Origin: an uncultured bacterium | GTDB lineage: Bacteria; Patescibacteriota; Minisyncoccia; Phycocordibacterales; UBA9973 | DNA: 25,559 nt | Reading direction: 5' to 3' | Assembly (NCBI GenBank): GCA_903869975.1 | Contig: CAIQBF010000038.1 | Coordinates: forward strand, 1-25,559 | Part shown: positions 7,858-14,278 of the stretch, piece by piece | Layout: each line of letters starts with the position of its first letter | How positions within the stretch are numbered: the stretch's first letter is position 1 | Program-made: the position numbers and the translations under genes | The notes under the pieces: generated by a model | Database searches by the model: none | Told to the model about the DNA's origin: nothing | Seen by the model: only the letters and a program-made list of their open reading frames with translations

Positions 7858-7936
7858 ATAGATGTGTATTCGTTTCTAACTAATAATCCGCGTAGCTTCA
7901 TTGTACGCTTCCCGAGAAGCTCGTACAACCGAGTGC

Positions 7937-8179
7937 CTACTTACCACGCTTCTTTTTGAAAATGAGGTTGAATATAAAGCTTTCCTTGATGGTGTGGTAG
8001 AGACTGTCGACGTTGTCCCCGAGGCGATCGACCTCCTTTTCAAGTTGATCACTCGCTCTCTTTATGTTGCCGAGAATCTTGATGACATAGTAGAAGCATA
8101 TGCTTCCAAGTATCAGAAATATGACCACGGCTATCGTCGTAATGAAGAAGAAAATATCTGCATGTATAAGGGTTTCCAT
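7937..8179 (-). CDS. DUF948/YtxG-like single-span membrane protein
   Basis: 80 residues. One N-terminal membrane helix (IFFFITTIAVVIFLILGSI and neighbours) is followed by a coiled-coil-prone region (IKRASDQLEKEVDRLGDNVD) and a basic tail. This is the layout of DUF948/YtxG proteins, although shorter than usual. First gene of the operon with YtxH; in Bacillus the same two families are adjacent (ytxG-ytxH). A promoter with TATACT lies 7 bases before the ATG. Confidence 0.65.
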   Translation of the reverse strand: METLIHADIFFFITTIAVVIFLILGSICFYYVIKILGNIKRASDQLEKEVDRLGDNVDSLYHTIKESFIFNLIFKKKRGK

Positions 8180-8186
8180 AGGAAGT

Positions 8187-8192
8187 AGTATA
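8187..8192 (-). promoter_or_regulatory. -10 box of the DUF948-YtxH operon
   Basis: TATACT on the minus strand, ending 7 bases before the ATG at 8179. The expected start site is at the ATG. No Shine-Dalgarno sequence. Confidence 0.5.
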
Positions 8193-8278
8193 CTCTAGCC
8201 TCACGTTTTTTTCCAAAAGACGGTATACTTATATTGTCGGATCTTAGTAGTTTAGTTCGATACATCGTATCTTATTGT

Positions 8279-8569
8279 ATGCAACAAACCTCTTCAAAAA
8301 CCGTGGGCACTATCGTTATTCTTGTGCTTGTCGTCGCAGGTATCTGGTTTATGACTCGGAAGCCGAAAGATGATCTTTCTGCTATGATGCCAAAAACTGA
8401 GCAGCAAGTATCGAACACTCAGCAAGACCAAACACCCAAGACCCAGGCCGATGCGATTACTGCAAGTGGCAGTTCAGACGCTTCGTTTGACGCGGATAGC
8501 GCTGCTATCGATGCCGAGTTAAAAGCATTCAGTACAGACACGGCAGCCGCTTCGACTGACGTAGAATAA
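8279..8569 (+). CDS. single-span membrane-anchored protein of unknown function
   Basis: 96 residues: a membrane helix (TVGTIVILVLVVAGIWFM) preceded by a short polar N-terminus, then an extracellular low-complexity tail rich in Ser, Ala, Asp, Thr and Gln. No known domain is recognised. The ATG at 8279 is preferred to an upstream in-frame alternative start at 8234, because the extra residues are not membrane- or signal-like. It may be cotranscribed with the exported coiled-coil protein 40 bases downstream. Confidence 0.65.
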   Translation: MQQTSSKTVGTIVILVLVVAGIWFMTRKPKDDLSAMMPKTEQQVSNTQQDQTPKTQADAITASGSSDASFDADSAAIDAELKAFSTDTAAASTDVE

Positions 8570-8609
8570 AGCTCGTTCTGTATTACTCGTTAACCTTCCT
8601 CTACTTATT

Positions 8610-9440
8610 ATGATGAAAAAACACACAACACAGAAGATCGCGGGAGCATTGATTCCCGCAGCACTTTTCCTGGGGCTCGCAAGTTCGGTGCTTGCCGAGA
8701 GTATTGTTTCAAAGGAGGTCAATCCGCGTGTGCCAGCCGGAACAAAAGCTCAGGTCAAGACAACCGTCAAAGCTGACGCTTTGCGTGATCGTGAAGAATC
8801 CTCGACCGATCGAGACGTTGCCGCTATCGACAAGCGTATTGCTGACCTTTCAAACATGAAGACTCGCGTGCTCGATATGAAGCATTTGAATGCCGCTCAA
8901 AAGGCTACATTCTCAGCTTCTATCGATAGTACGATCGGAACGCTCACGACTCTGAAAGCCAAGATCATTGCTGATACTACCGCGGCTGACCGCAAAGCAG
9001 ATCGTCTCGCAATCGCACAAAGTGTTCGTGTGTATATGCTTGTGATGCCGCAGATCCGTATTGCGGCTGCTGCTGATCGCGCGAATACTGTTGCCGATAT
9101 GCTCACAGCGCTCGATACTAAGTTTTCTACTCGCATCTCTGAGGCAAAGGCGGCAGGGAAGGATGTTGCGGCACTTCTTGCAGCTCAAGCGGACATGAAG
9201 CTCAAGGTTGCTGATGCTAAGGTGCAGGCAGTGGCTGCCATTACGGCCGCATCTGGACTTACTCCAGACAATGGAGACAAGGTGAAGATGGAAGCCAACG
9301 CGAAAGCACTGAAGACAGCACGCACAGAGCTCAAGGCCGCAGAAAAAGACCTTAAAGCTGCCTTTGCCGACGTCCGTATAATAACTGCAGGTCTCAAGGA
9401 TGCTGATTTGAAAATCAAATCCGAAGGATCTAACCGCTAA
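8610..9440 (+). CDS. secreted helical (coiled-coil) protein of unknown function
   Basis: 276 residues. A clear signal peptide (KK near the start, hydrophobic core IAGALIPAALFLGLASS, likely cleavage after SVLA). The mature protein is strongly helical and rich in Ala, Lys and Asp. It has heptad-like stretches such as VAAIDKRIADLSNMKTRVLD and a C-terminal ARTELKAAEKDLKAAFADV. No Cys and no enzyme motif. Exported helical proteins of this sort are common in candidate-phylum bacteria; a structural or surface role is a guess. Followed by an intrinsic terminator. Confidence 0.75.
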   Translation: MMKKHTTQKIAGALIPAALFLGLASSVLAESIVSKEVNPRVPAGTKAQVKTTVKADALRDREESSTDRDVAAIDKRIADLSNMKTRVLDMKHLNAAQKATFSASIDSTIGTLTTLKAKIIADTTAADRKADRLAIAQSVRVYMLVMPQIRIAAAADRANTVADMLTALDTKFSTRISEAKAAGKDVAALLAAQADMKLKVADAKVQAVAAITAASGLTPDNGDKVKMEANAKALKTARTELKAAEKDLKAAFADVRIITAGLKDADLKIKSEGSNR

Positions 9441-9461
9441 ACTCTCGCAAGGGCACATTTT

Positions 9462-9490
9462 AAAAACCACTCCATTTGGGGTGGTTTTTT
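9462..9490 (+). terminator. intrinsic terminator after the secreted coiled-coil gene
   Basis: Arms AAAAACCACTCC and GGGGTGGTTTTT (one G-U pair) with a T-run. It abuts the promoter of the cytochrome b5 gene, so terminator and next promoter are fused within about 35 bases. Confidence 0.85.
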
Positions 9491-9498
9491 GGTATACT
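9490..9498 (+). promoter_or_regulatory. extended -10 promoter of the cytochrome b5-DoxX pair
   Basis: TGG plus TATACT, ending 9 bases before the ATG at 9508. It starts inside the T-run of the preceding terminator. Confidence 0.55.
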
Positions 9499-9507
9499 TT
9501 CGAGCAT

Positions 9508-9915
9508 ATGAATACAAAAACAATAAAAACAGTGCTTGGAGTGGCTGCCGTTCTCGTTATTGGTGTTGGTGCGATTATGTTCAGCACTCGCGAACCTAAG
9601 GTTCAGGATTCTATGCCAACGCCAACCCCAACGCCGACAGTAACGGATACTACGACGAAGACACCAGCGCCTGTTGCGAATACCTACTCACTCTCTGACG
9701 TTGCCGCTCATACTACCGAGTCGAGCTGCTGGACTACGATTTCAGGCGATGTATATGATCTCACTCAATGGATTGCCAAACATCCAGGCGGGGATCGCGC
9801 AATTCTCTCTATCTGTGGCGCGGATGGAACTCGAGCATTTGAAGGACAGCATGGTGGTAATAATAAACCGAACACAATTCTTGCTTCGTTTAAAATCGGT
9901 TCGCTAAGCAAATAG
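9508..9915 (+). CDS. membrane-anchored cytochrome b5-like heme-binding domain protein
   Basis: 135 residues. An N-terminal membrane anchor (about residues 6-25) is followed by a Thr/Pro-rich linker (PTPTPTPTVTDTTT), then a cytochrome b5 domain (about 58-135). The first heme ligand motif HPGG (His92) is intact, and His115 in FEGQHGG is the probable second axial ligand. Cys74 and Cys103 could form a disulfide, fitting an exported domain and the DsbA/DsbB pair encoded nearby. b5 domains carry single electrons; the partner is unknown. The ATG at 9508 is chosen over an in-frame GTG at 9481, because the promoter and terminator occupy that region. DoxX lies 11 bases downstream. Confidence 0.85.
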   Translation: MNTKTIKTVLGVAAVLVIGVGAIMFSTREPKVQDSMPTPTPTPTVTDTTTKTPAPVANTYSLSDVAAHTTESSCWTTISGDVYDLTQWIAKHPGGDRAILSICGADGTRAFEGQHGGNNKPNTILASFKIGSLSK

Positions 9916-9926
9916 TAGCTAGCAGT

Positions 9927-10331
9927 ATGCGTATTACTTTTAAGAAAAACCCTGACGTTGCTTTTCTTGTGCTTCGTTTAGGGCTCGCGTTTGTTTTTAT
10001 TTGGTTCTCAGTTAATCAGTTTCTTAATCCAGGGGATTGGACTTCGTACTTACCATCGTGGGTTGGCTCGCTTGGTGTGAGTGCTGAATCTTTTGTGCTT
10101 ATGAATGCACTTGTTGAACTTGTGGCGGGTATCTTGCTCGCGCTTGGTGCCTGGACGCGGCTTGCGGCACTTGTACTTGGCGTGCATCTTATCGGTATTG
10201 CGCTTTCTGTCGGGTACAACGCCGTTGCTGTTCGTGATATCGGCCTTGCTATCGCTACTTTTGCGCTTGTCTGGGGTGGTGCCGGTCTCTGGTCCATCGA
10301 TCAGGCAGTAGAAGCCAAAATCGCCGGTTAG
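9927..10331 (+). CDS. DoxX family membrane protein
   Basis: 134 residues with four predicted membrane helices. The N-terminal LRLGLAFVFIWFSVNQFLNP and the ELVAGILLALGAWTRLAAL segment fit the DoxX/DoxD family. Members are linked to thiol or quinone redox reactions in a few organisms, but most are uncharacterised. It follows the cytochrome b5 gene by 11 bases with no promoter of its own, suggesting a common redox task at the membrane. Confidence 0.8.
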   Translation: MRITFKKNPDVAFLVLRLGLAFVFIWFSVNQFLNPGDWTSYLPSWVGSLGVSAESFVLMNALVELVAGILLALGAWTRLAALVLGVHLIGIALSVGYNAVAVRDIGLAIATFALVWGGAGLWSIDQAVEAKIAG

Positions 10332-10340
10332 TGCTATAGT
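10332..10340 (+). promoter_or_regulatory. extended -10 promoter of rlmB
   Basis: TGC plus TATAGT, ending 6 bases before the ATG at 10347, and overlapping the end of the DoxX gene. Leaderless arrangement. Confidence 0.55.
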
Positions 10341-10346
10341 GCTCCC

Positions 10347-11093
10347 ATGAGAAACGAAAAAATCTATATGTACGGCAAGCATGCCTTGCTGGAAGCCTTG
10401 CGTTCCACACCGGAAATGCTCGACAAGGTATACCTCGTCGATCGTGCCGATGGTGAATTGGCCGCTTTGCTTCATACGGCAGGAATCAGCGTTGATCGGT
10501 TTGATCCGCGCACGCTTCCGACTGGTGTTGAGCGCGATGCTAACCACCAGGGGTATATCGGCCGCGTATCACTCCACAAGCTGGTGCATGAGTACGGAGA
10601 CTTCGTCTCTACGCTCAAAGTAGACAATGACGCGTGTCTTATCGTCCTCGGTGAAATACAAGATCCTCAGAATGTCGGAGCTATTATTCGCACTGCGGCA
10701 GCGTTTGGTGTTGCTGGTGTCCTTATCCCAGAACACAACCAGGCACAGGTTACCGGTACTGTCGTCAAAGTCTCTGCTGGTATGGCATTCCGTGTTCCGC
10801 TTGTATCTATCGGTAATGTAAATACGACACTCAAAGATTTGAAAGAGCGCGGTTTCTGGACGTACGGTCTCGATGGGGAAGCGACTCAATCAGTCGGTGA
10901 TGAGCCATTTGATGCGCCGACAGTATTCGTGTTCGGCAATGAGCACAATGGCATTCGCCAGAAGACGCTCGAGTCCTGCGATGTGCCGCTCGTCATTCCG
11001 ATGCATCCGGGCTGTGAGTCGCTCAATGTTGGAGCGAGCGCTGCGGTAGCTCTCTATGCGTGGAGCGTGAAGCACCCAGGCGCATTACGTTAA
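10347..11093 (+). CDS. rlmB: TrmH/SpoU family RNA 2'-O-methyltransferase, RlmB-like
   Basis: 248 residues. An N-terminal substrate-binding domain (MYGKHALLEALRSTPEMLDK onward) precedes a SPOUT methyltransferase domain. The SPOUT domain has motif 1 (NVGAIIRTAAAFGVAGVLIP), motif 2 (VFVFGNEHNGIR) and motif 3 (SLNVGASAAVALY). Length and domain order fit RlmB, which methylates the 2'-OH of a conserved guanosine in 23S rRNA using SAM. A tRNA-directed TrmH paralogue cannot be excluded. Followed by a strong terminator. Confidence 0.85.
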   Translation: MRNEKIYMYGKHALLEALRSTPEMLDKVYLVDRADGELAALLHTAGISVDRFDPRTLPTGVERDANHQGYIGRVSLHKLVHEYGDFVSTLKVDNDACLIVLGEIQDPQNVGAIIRTAAAFGVAGVLIPEHNQAQVTGTVVKVSAGMAFRVPLVSIGNVNTTLKDLKERGFWTYGLDGEATQSVGDEPFDAPTVFVFGNEHNGIRQKTLESCDVPLVIPMHPGCESLNVGASAAVALYAWSVKHPGALR

Positions 11094-11103
11094 GGATGTA
11101 TGT

Positions 11104-11140
11104 AAAAACCCCTCGAATATAGTATTCGGGGGGTTTTTTT
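11104..11140. terminator. intrinsic terminator after rlmB
   Basis: A 16-bp stem (11104-11119 with 11123-11138, one G-U pair) with loop TAG and a run of seven T. The A-run on the 5' side means it can also serve the convergent lipoprotein gene on the minus strand. Confidence 0.88.
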
Positions 11141-11173
11141 GATAGGGGCTATAGGTTTTGGTGATTAATAGAA

Positions 11174-11428
11174 TTATTCGTCGTCATCCTCAGAACGATT
11201 TCTTTTATGAGCCGATTTTTTTATCGGTACATTTTTGGGCGTCGGAGAGAACGCTTGTTTGAGTGAGTCTACTCGTTCACCAAGGGACCACACGATGGAT
11301 CCCAGGCTGTCCAGCTGGTTTTGCAACCTGACATTTTTTTCATTTTGTTGGTGTGCGTACTTCTGTACGCCACAGGAAGACATTGAGAGTGTGGCTATAA
11401 TAGCCAAGACAGTAACTATCTGTTTCAT
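11174..11428 (-). CDS. small putative lipoprotein with coiled-coil region
   Basis: 84 residues from the ATG at 11428. The N-terminus is a lipoprotein-type signal: MKQ, hydrophobic IVTVLAIIATLSM, then SSCG with a candidate lipidated Cys19. The mature part has heptad-like residues (NVRLQNQLDSLGSIVWSLGE, RVDSLKQAF) and a charged end (KRNRSEDDDE). Function unknown. An in-frame start further upstream (11515) is rejected, since a full -35/-10 promoter lies between the two. Base use and promoter type differ from its neighbours, and lipobox proteins are rare here, so it may be acquired. Confidence 0.6.
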   Translation of the reverse strand: MKQIVTVLAIIATLSMSSCGVQKYAHQQNEKNVRLQNQLDSLGSIVWSLGERVDSLKQAFSPTPKNVPIKKSAHKRNRSEDDDE

Positions 11429-11452
11429 ATTTCGGAGAATTGTTTGGTCTAT

Positions 11453-11481
11453 ATAATAACATATATAGATATCAAAGTCAA
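11453..11481 (-). promoter_or_regulatory. full sigma70-type promoter of the small lipoprotein gene
   Basis: On the minus strand: TTGACT (11476-11481), a 17-base spacer, TATTAT (11453-11458). The start site is expected near 11446, giving a leader of about 18 bases. One of only two -35/-10 pairs seen in the window. Confidence 0.65.
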
Positions 11482-11518
11482 GTAGCGTGTTTCTGCCAAG
11501 TATGACACCATACACGAC

Positions 11519-12403
11519 ATGTCATGGCTTCTTGAGGCAGTGCTCGGCGCGATTATTATCGGAACGTTTGTTGGTCTTTTTAAGATTCCTTCATACAAAG
11601 GATATCAGCCGCTTGCCGTCCTTACCTTTTGTTTTCTTTCGTCCGGTATTGCCGCGATTATTTTGTTTCATTCGTATTTTGCACTCACAACTCCTGGTGT
11701 GATCCTTTGTGCTGCGGTATGGGGAATCGCATTTTCAAGCATGTCAGCGCTCCAGATGTATGCGCTCAAGTATGTCGATGTGGGAGTACTTTCTCCACTT
11801 ACCTCTGCGCTCAACCTTGCCGGGCTCTCAGTACTTTCCGTCTTTATACTCAATGAGCGTCCTTCCATATATGCATGGGTTGGCATTGTCCTTGTCATTA
11901 TCATCATTGTATTGATGCGTCAGACCAAGTCGGAGCGTGCAATGGCTGATGGGACGTTTGCTTCATCTGCATTTACTCGCAAAGTTATTCTTCTCTGCGC
12001 GGGGATAGTGCTCATAAATATCGGCTATAGTTTCTTCCTTAAATACGAAGTGACTCATTTTTCAATAGAAGCTATCCAGCTGTATCAGTATTTCTTTGCT
12101 GCTCTGGCGACACTCGGGTATGCATTCCTCGGAAAGACCAAGCTTCGTGAGGTTTTTGCTAAGGATCTGCGTCCTTCGGTCGGGTGGGGAATGGTTCTTG
12201 GAACACTTTCCGCATGCGGAGGATATTTGTATTATCTTTCAGTTCAGCATGGGCCATTTGCTCTTGCAAACGCTGTCGGGGCGCTCTACATCGTTGTGGT
12301 CGTGCTTGTTGCCGCTCTTTTCTTTAAAGAGAAGCTGACGCTAAAGAGACTTGTTCTCGTGATTCTCGCGGTTGCCGCGGTATTGCTTATGCAGTTTTCT
12401 TAG
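11519..12403 (+). CDS. EamA/DMT superfamily transporter
   Basis: 294 residues with ten predicted membrane helices in two EamA repeats, split around residue 140 by a short polar loop (RQTKSERAMADGTFA). The first repeat ends with LNERPSIYAWVGIVLVIIII and the second with FFKEKLTLKRLVLVILAVAA, both typical of EamA units. Substrate unknown; relatives export or import amino acids, nucleotides or vitamins. A possible -10 (TATGAC, 11501-11506) sits 12 bases before the ATG. Followed after 39 bases by a second EamA gene. Confidence 0.85.
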   Translation: MSWLLEAVLGAIIIGTFVGLFKIPSYKGYQPLAVLTFCFLSSGIAAIILFHSYFALTTPGVILCAAVWGIAFSSMSALQMYALKYVDVGVLSPLTSALNLAGLSVLSVFILNERPSIYAWVGIVLVIIIIVLMRQTKSERAMADGTFASSAFTRKVILLCAGIVLINIGYSFFLKYEVTHFSIEAIQLYQYFFAALATLGYAFLGKTKLREVFAKDLRPSVGWGMVLGTLSACGGYLYYLSVQHGPFALANAVGALYIVVVVLVAALFFKEKLTLKRLVLVILAVAAVLLMQFS

Positions 12404-12424
12404 TGATGTCGTTTTATATATCTA

Positions 12425-12433
12425 TGCTAAAAT
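12425..12433 (+). promoter_or_regulatory. extended -10 promoter of the EamA-riboflavin kinase pair
   Basis: TGC plus TAAAAT, ending 9 bases before the ATG at 12443. The spacer contains six C. No FMN-riboswitch elements were seen upstream. Confidence 0.5.
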
Positions 12434-12442
12434 GCCCCCCAT

Positions 12443-13375
12443 ATGGAACACACAAAAAAGCAGGTGTTTAGCGGCCCGCTTCTGATCGTCATCGCGGCAT
12501 TGCTTTGGGGTCTTGATGGCGTGCTTCGTCGCTCGCTCTATTCGCTTCCACCGATCACTATTGTTTTCTTGGAACATCTGGTTGGTTTTTTGATATTACT
12601 CCCGTTTGTTTTTAAGAGTTTTGGACGCGTGAAGCTTTCACGTAAAGAATGGGCGGCTATCATTTTCGTGTCGTTGCTTTCCGGATTGCTTGGAACTCTT
12701 TGGTTTACAACGGCGCTCCTCCGCACGGCGTTTATCTCATTTTCCGTCGTCTTTCTTCTTCAGAAGCTTCAGCCGATATTCGCGATTACAACAGCGCGGA
12801 TATTCCTTAAAGAAAAGCTCGATCGTCGCTATGTATTCTGGGCACTGCTTGCTGTCGTATCGGCGTATTTCGTAACGTTTCCGAATGGCGTGGTGAATTT
12901 TAAGACAGGTGCCGGCACTATTGTCGCAGCACTTTTTGCTGTCGGCGCAGCCTTTGCTTGGGGAACCTCGACTACGTTTTCCAAGATTGCACTTACCGAC
13001 AAACCCACGAATTACATCACCTCATTACGTTTTCTTTTTACGATCATCTTTGCTTTTGTCGGTGTTCTGATTCTTGGAAAATTCCGTTCAATCGGCACGC
13101 TTGGCAGCGGACAGATATGGACGCTCGTTATTATTGCTCTTTCTTCCGGGATGGTTTCATTGCTTATTTATTACCGCGGACTCAAGACGACTCCCGTCGC
13201 TGTCTCTACGATTCTCGAGCTTTTTTATCCGCTTGTTGCTGTTTTTATCGACGTTGTTGTGTATAAGAACGTGCTCGCCATTTCACAGTATGTTGCGGCG
13301 GCCGTCCTTCTCTATGCTATGTATCGCGTCGGCAAGATAGCGATGGGCAAGCCTGCTCAAGTGGTTTCCTTGTAA
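12443..13375 (+). CDS. EamA/DMT superfamily transporter, second copy
   Basis: 310 residues with about ten membrane helices in two EamA repeats. The first repeat ends ARIFLKEKLDRRYVFWALLA and the second has YYRGLKTTPVAVSTILELFYP, a classical EamA signature before the last helices. It is a distant paralogue of the gene at 11519, not a recent duplicate. Its 3' end is 7 bases from a stand-alone riboflavin kinase, so the two are almost certainly cotranscribed. Because RibN-type riboflavin importers belong to this superfamily, flavin uptake is a reasonable hypothesis, not shown by sequence alone. Confidence 0.85.
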   Translation: MEHTKKQVFSGPLLIVIAALLWGLDGVLRRSLYSLPPITIVFLEHLVGFLILLPFVFKSFGRVKLSRKEWAAIIFVSLLSGLLGTLWFTTALLRTAFISFSVVFLLQKLQPIFAITTARIFLKEKLDRRYVFWALLAVVSAYFVTFPNGVVNFKTGAGTIVAALFAVGAAFAWGTSTTFSKIALTDKPTNYITSLRFLFTIIFAFVGVLILGKFRSIGTLGSGQIWTLVIIALSSGMVSLLIYYRGLKTTPVAVSTILELFYPLVAVFIDVVVYKNVLAISQYVAAAVLLYAMYRVGKIAMGKPAQVVSL

Positions 13376-13382
13376 TGCTCAT

Positions 13383-13757
13383 ATGAAATTCAGTACTCGC
13401 ACAGTCACCGGTCATGGCAGGGGAAGAAAGCTCGGATTTCCAACTATCAACATGCTCATCCCTGAGAATGTTCCGCTCTTTATGCAGCAGGGTGTGTATG
13501 CCGCGCGCGCAGTCGTAAAAGGTCAGAAGTATGAGGGCGCTCTCTACTATGGGCCCGCTCCTACGTTTGACCAAAAGGAGGTCGCTCTTGAGATCTATCT
13601 TCTCGATACGGTCAATTTCTATATAGGAGAAGGAGAGATTGTAGACGTAGAAGTCTTGAAGTTTATCCGGCCAGTTATGACGTTTGATATACCAGATTTG
13701 CTTGTTATACAGATGCAGAAAGATGAGGATGCGATACGGACAGTCCTTAGGCGGTAG
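13383..13757 (+). CDS. stand-alone riboflavin kinase domain (RibF C-terminal half only)
   Basis: 124 residues covering just the riboflavin kinase fold. Visible are the GHGRGRKLGFPTIN loop that binds ATP/Mg, GVYAARAV, PTFDQ, ALEIYLLD with the Glu expected to be catalytic, and the C-terminal FIRPVMTF...DEDAIRTVL helix region. The family phosphorylates riboflavin to FMN. The FAD synthetase (nucleotidyltransferase) half of bifunctional RibF is absent. No riboflavin biosynthesis gene is present, so the cell may rely on imported vitamin. ATG 7 bases after the EamA transporter. Confidence 0.85.
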   Translation: MKFSTRTVTGHGRGRKLGFPTINMLIPENVPLFMQQGVYAARAVVKGQKYEGALYYGPAPTFDQKEVALEIYLLDTVNFYIGEGEIVDVEVLKFIRPVMTFDIPDLLVIQMQKDEDAIRTVLRR

Positions 13758-13820
13758 GTGGAATCCTTGCACGATAATGCTGAGTGTTGTAGTGTTTGAG
13801 TCAATTCCATTCTAAACAAT

Positions 13821-13826
13821 TAAAAT
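13821..13826 (+). promoter_or_regulatory. -10 box of the small basic protein gene
   Basis: TAAAAT ending 7 bases before the ATG at 13834; leaderless arrangement. Confidence 0.45.
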
Positions 13827-13833
13827 AGTGCGT

Positions 13834-14208
13834 ATGTTGACACAATCATTTATCGGCGGGATGGCTCACCTTGCCGCCGCAGCAAAAGTTTTTAGTTCGG
13901 AAATTCCGACAAAGACCAATCTGGTCCGCGAATTGAATGCGGCTAAGAATTCGTTCAGTAAAGCAGGAGAGAAGGATCTTCCTGGAATCGTACAGTCAAT
14001 TATAGCTGAGATTTCAGACACGAAGAACAAATCTAAGCACGTAGACGAGTACGCTACGTGGGTAGAATATGCATTGCGTACGGCGACGGATCGCGAATCA
14101 ATGTTGAAAAACGAAGAGCGAGCGTCAAAAAATGGTCCTAAGGGGGCACAGAAAGCAGAACGGAAGACAAATCGATTCAAAAGAAAAGAGCCAGCTTACC
14201 ATCCTTGA
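13834..14208 (+). CDS. small helical basic protein of unknown function
   Basis: 124 residues with no signal peptide. It is helical by composition, with a Lys/Arg/Ala-rich C-terminal third (KNEERASKNGPKGAQKAERK and following). No domain recognised. The ATG at 13834 is chosen over an in-frame GTG at 13828, because the -10 box leaves no room for the latter. The stop is TGA, evidence that TGA is not reassigned. Followed by a strong terminator. Confidence 0.65.
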   Translation: MLTQSFIGGMAHLAAAAKVFSSEIPTKTNLVRELNAAKNSFSKAGEKDLPGIVQSIIAEISDTKNKSKHVDEYATWVEYALRTATDRESMLKNEERASKNGPKGAQKAERKTNRFKRKEPAYHP

Positions 14209-14220
14209 TATACTCTATCC

Positions 14221-14255
14221 AAAATTCCCGCTTCAAAATGAAGCGGGAATTTTTC
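14221..14255 (+). terminator. intrinsic terminator before the aminopeptidase gene
   Basis: A perfect 14-bp stem (14221-14234 with 14240-14253), loop AAAAT, then a T-run. It lies 9 bases upstream of the promoter of the next gene. Confidence 0.9.
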
Positions 14256-14263
14256 GGTAAATA

Positions 14264-14272
14264 TGCTATAAA
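14264..14272 (+). promoter_or_regulatory. extended -10 promoter of the M1 aminopeptidase gene
   Basis: TGC plus TATAAA, ending 6 bases before the ATG at 14279. Leaderless arrangement with no Shine-Dalgarno sequence. Confidence 0.55.
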
Positions 14273-14278
14273 TACTCC

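Noticed and set aside
8913..9587. 224-codon open frame on the minus strand
   Set aside because: Antisense to the secreted coiled-coil gene and crosses the terminator and promoter of the cytochrome b5 gene.
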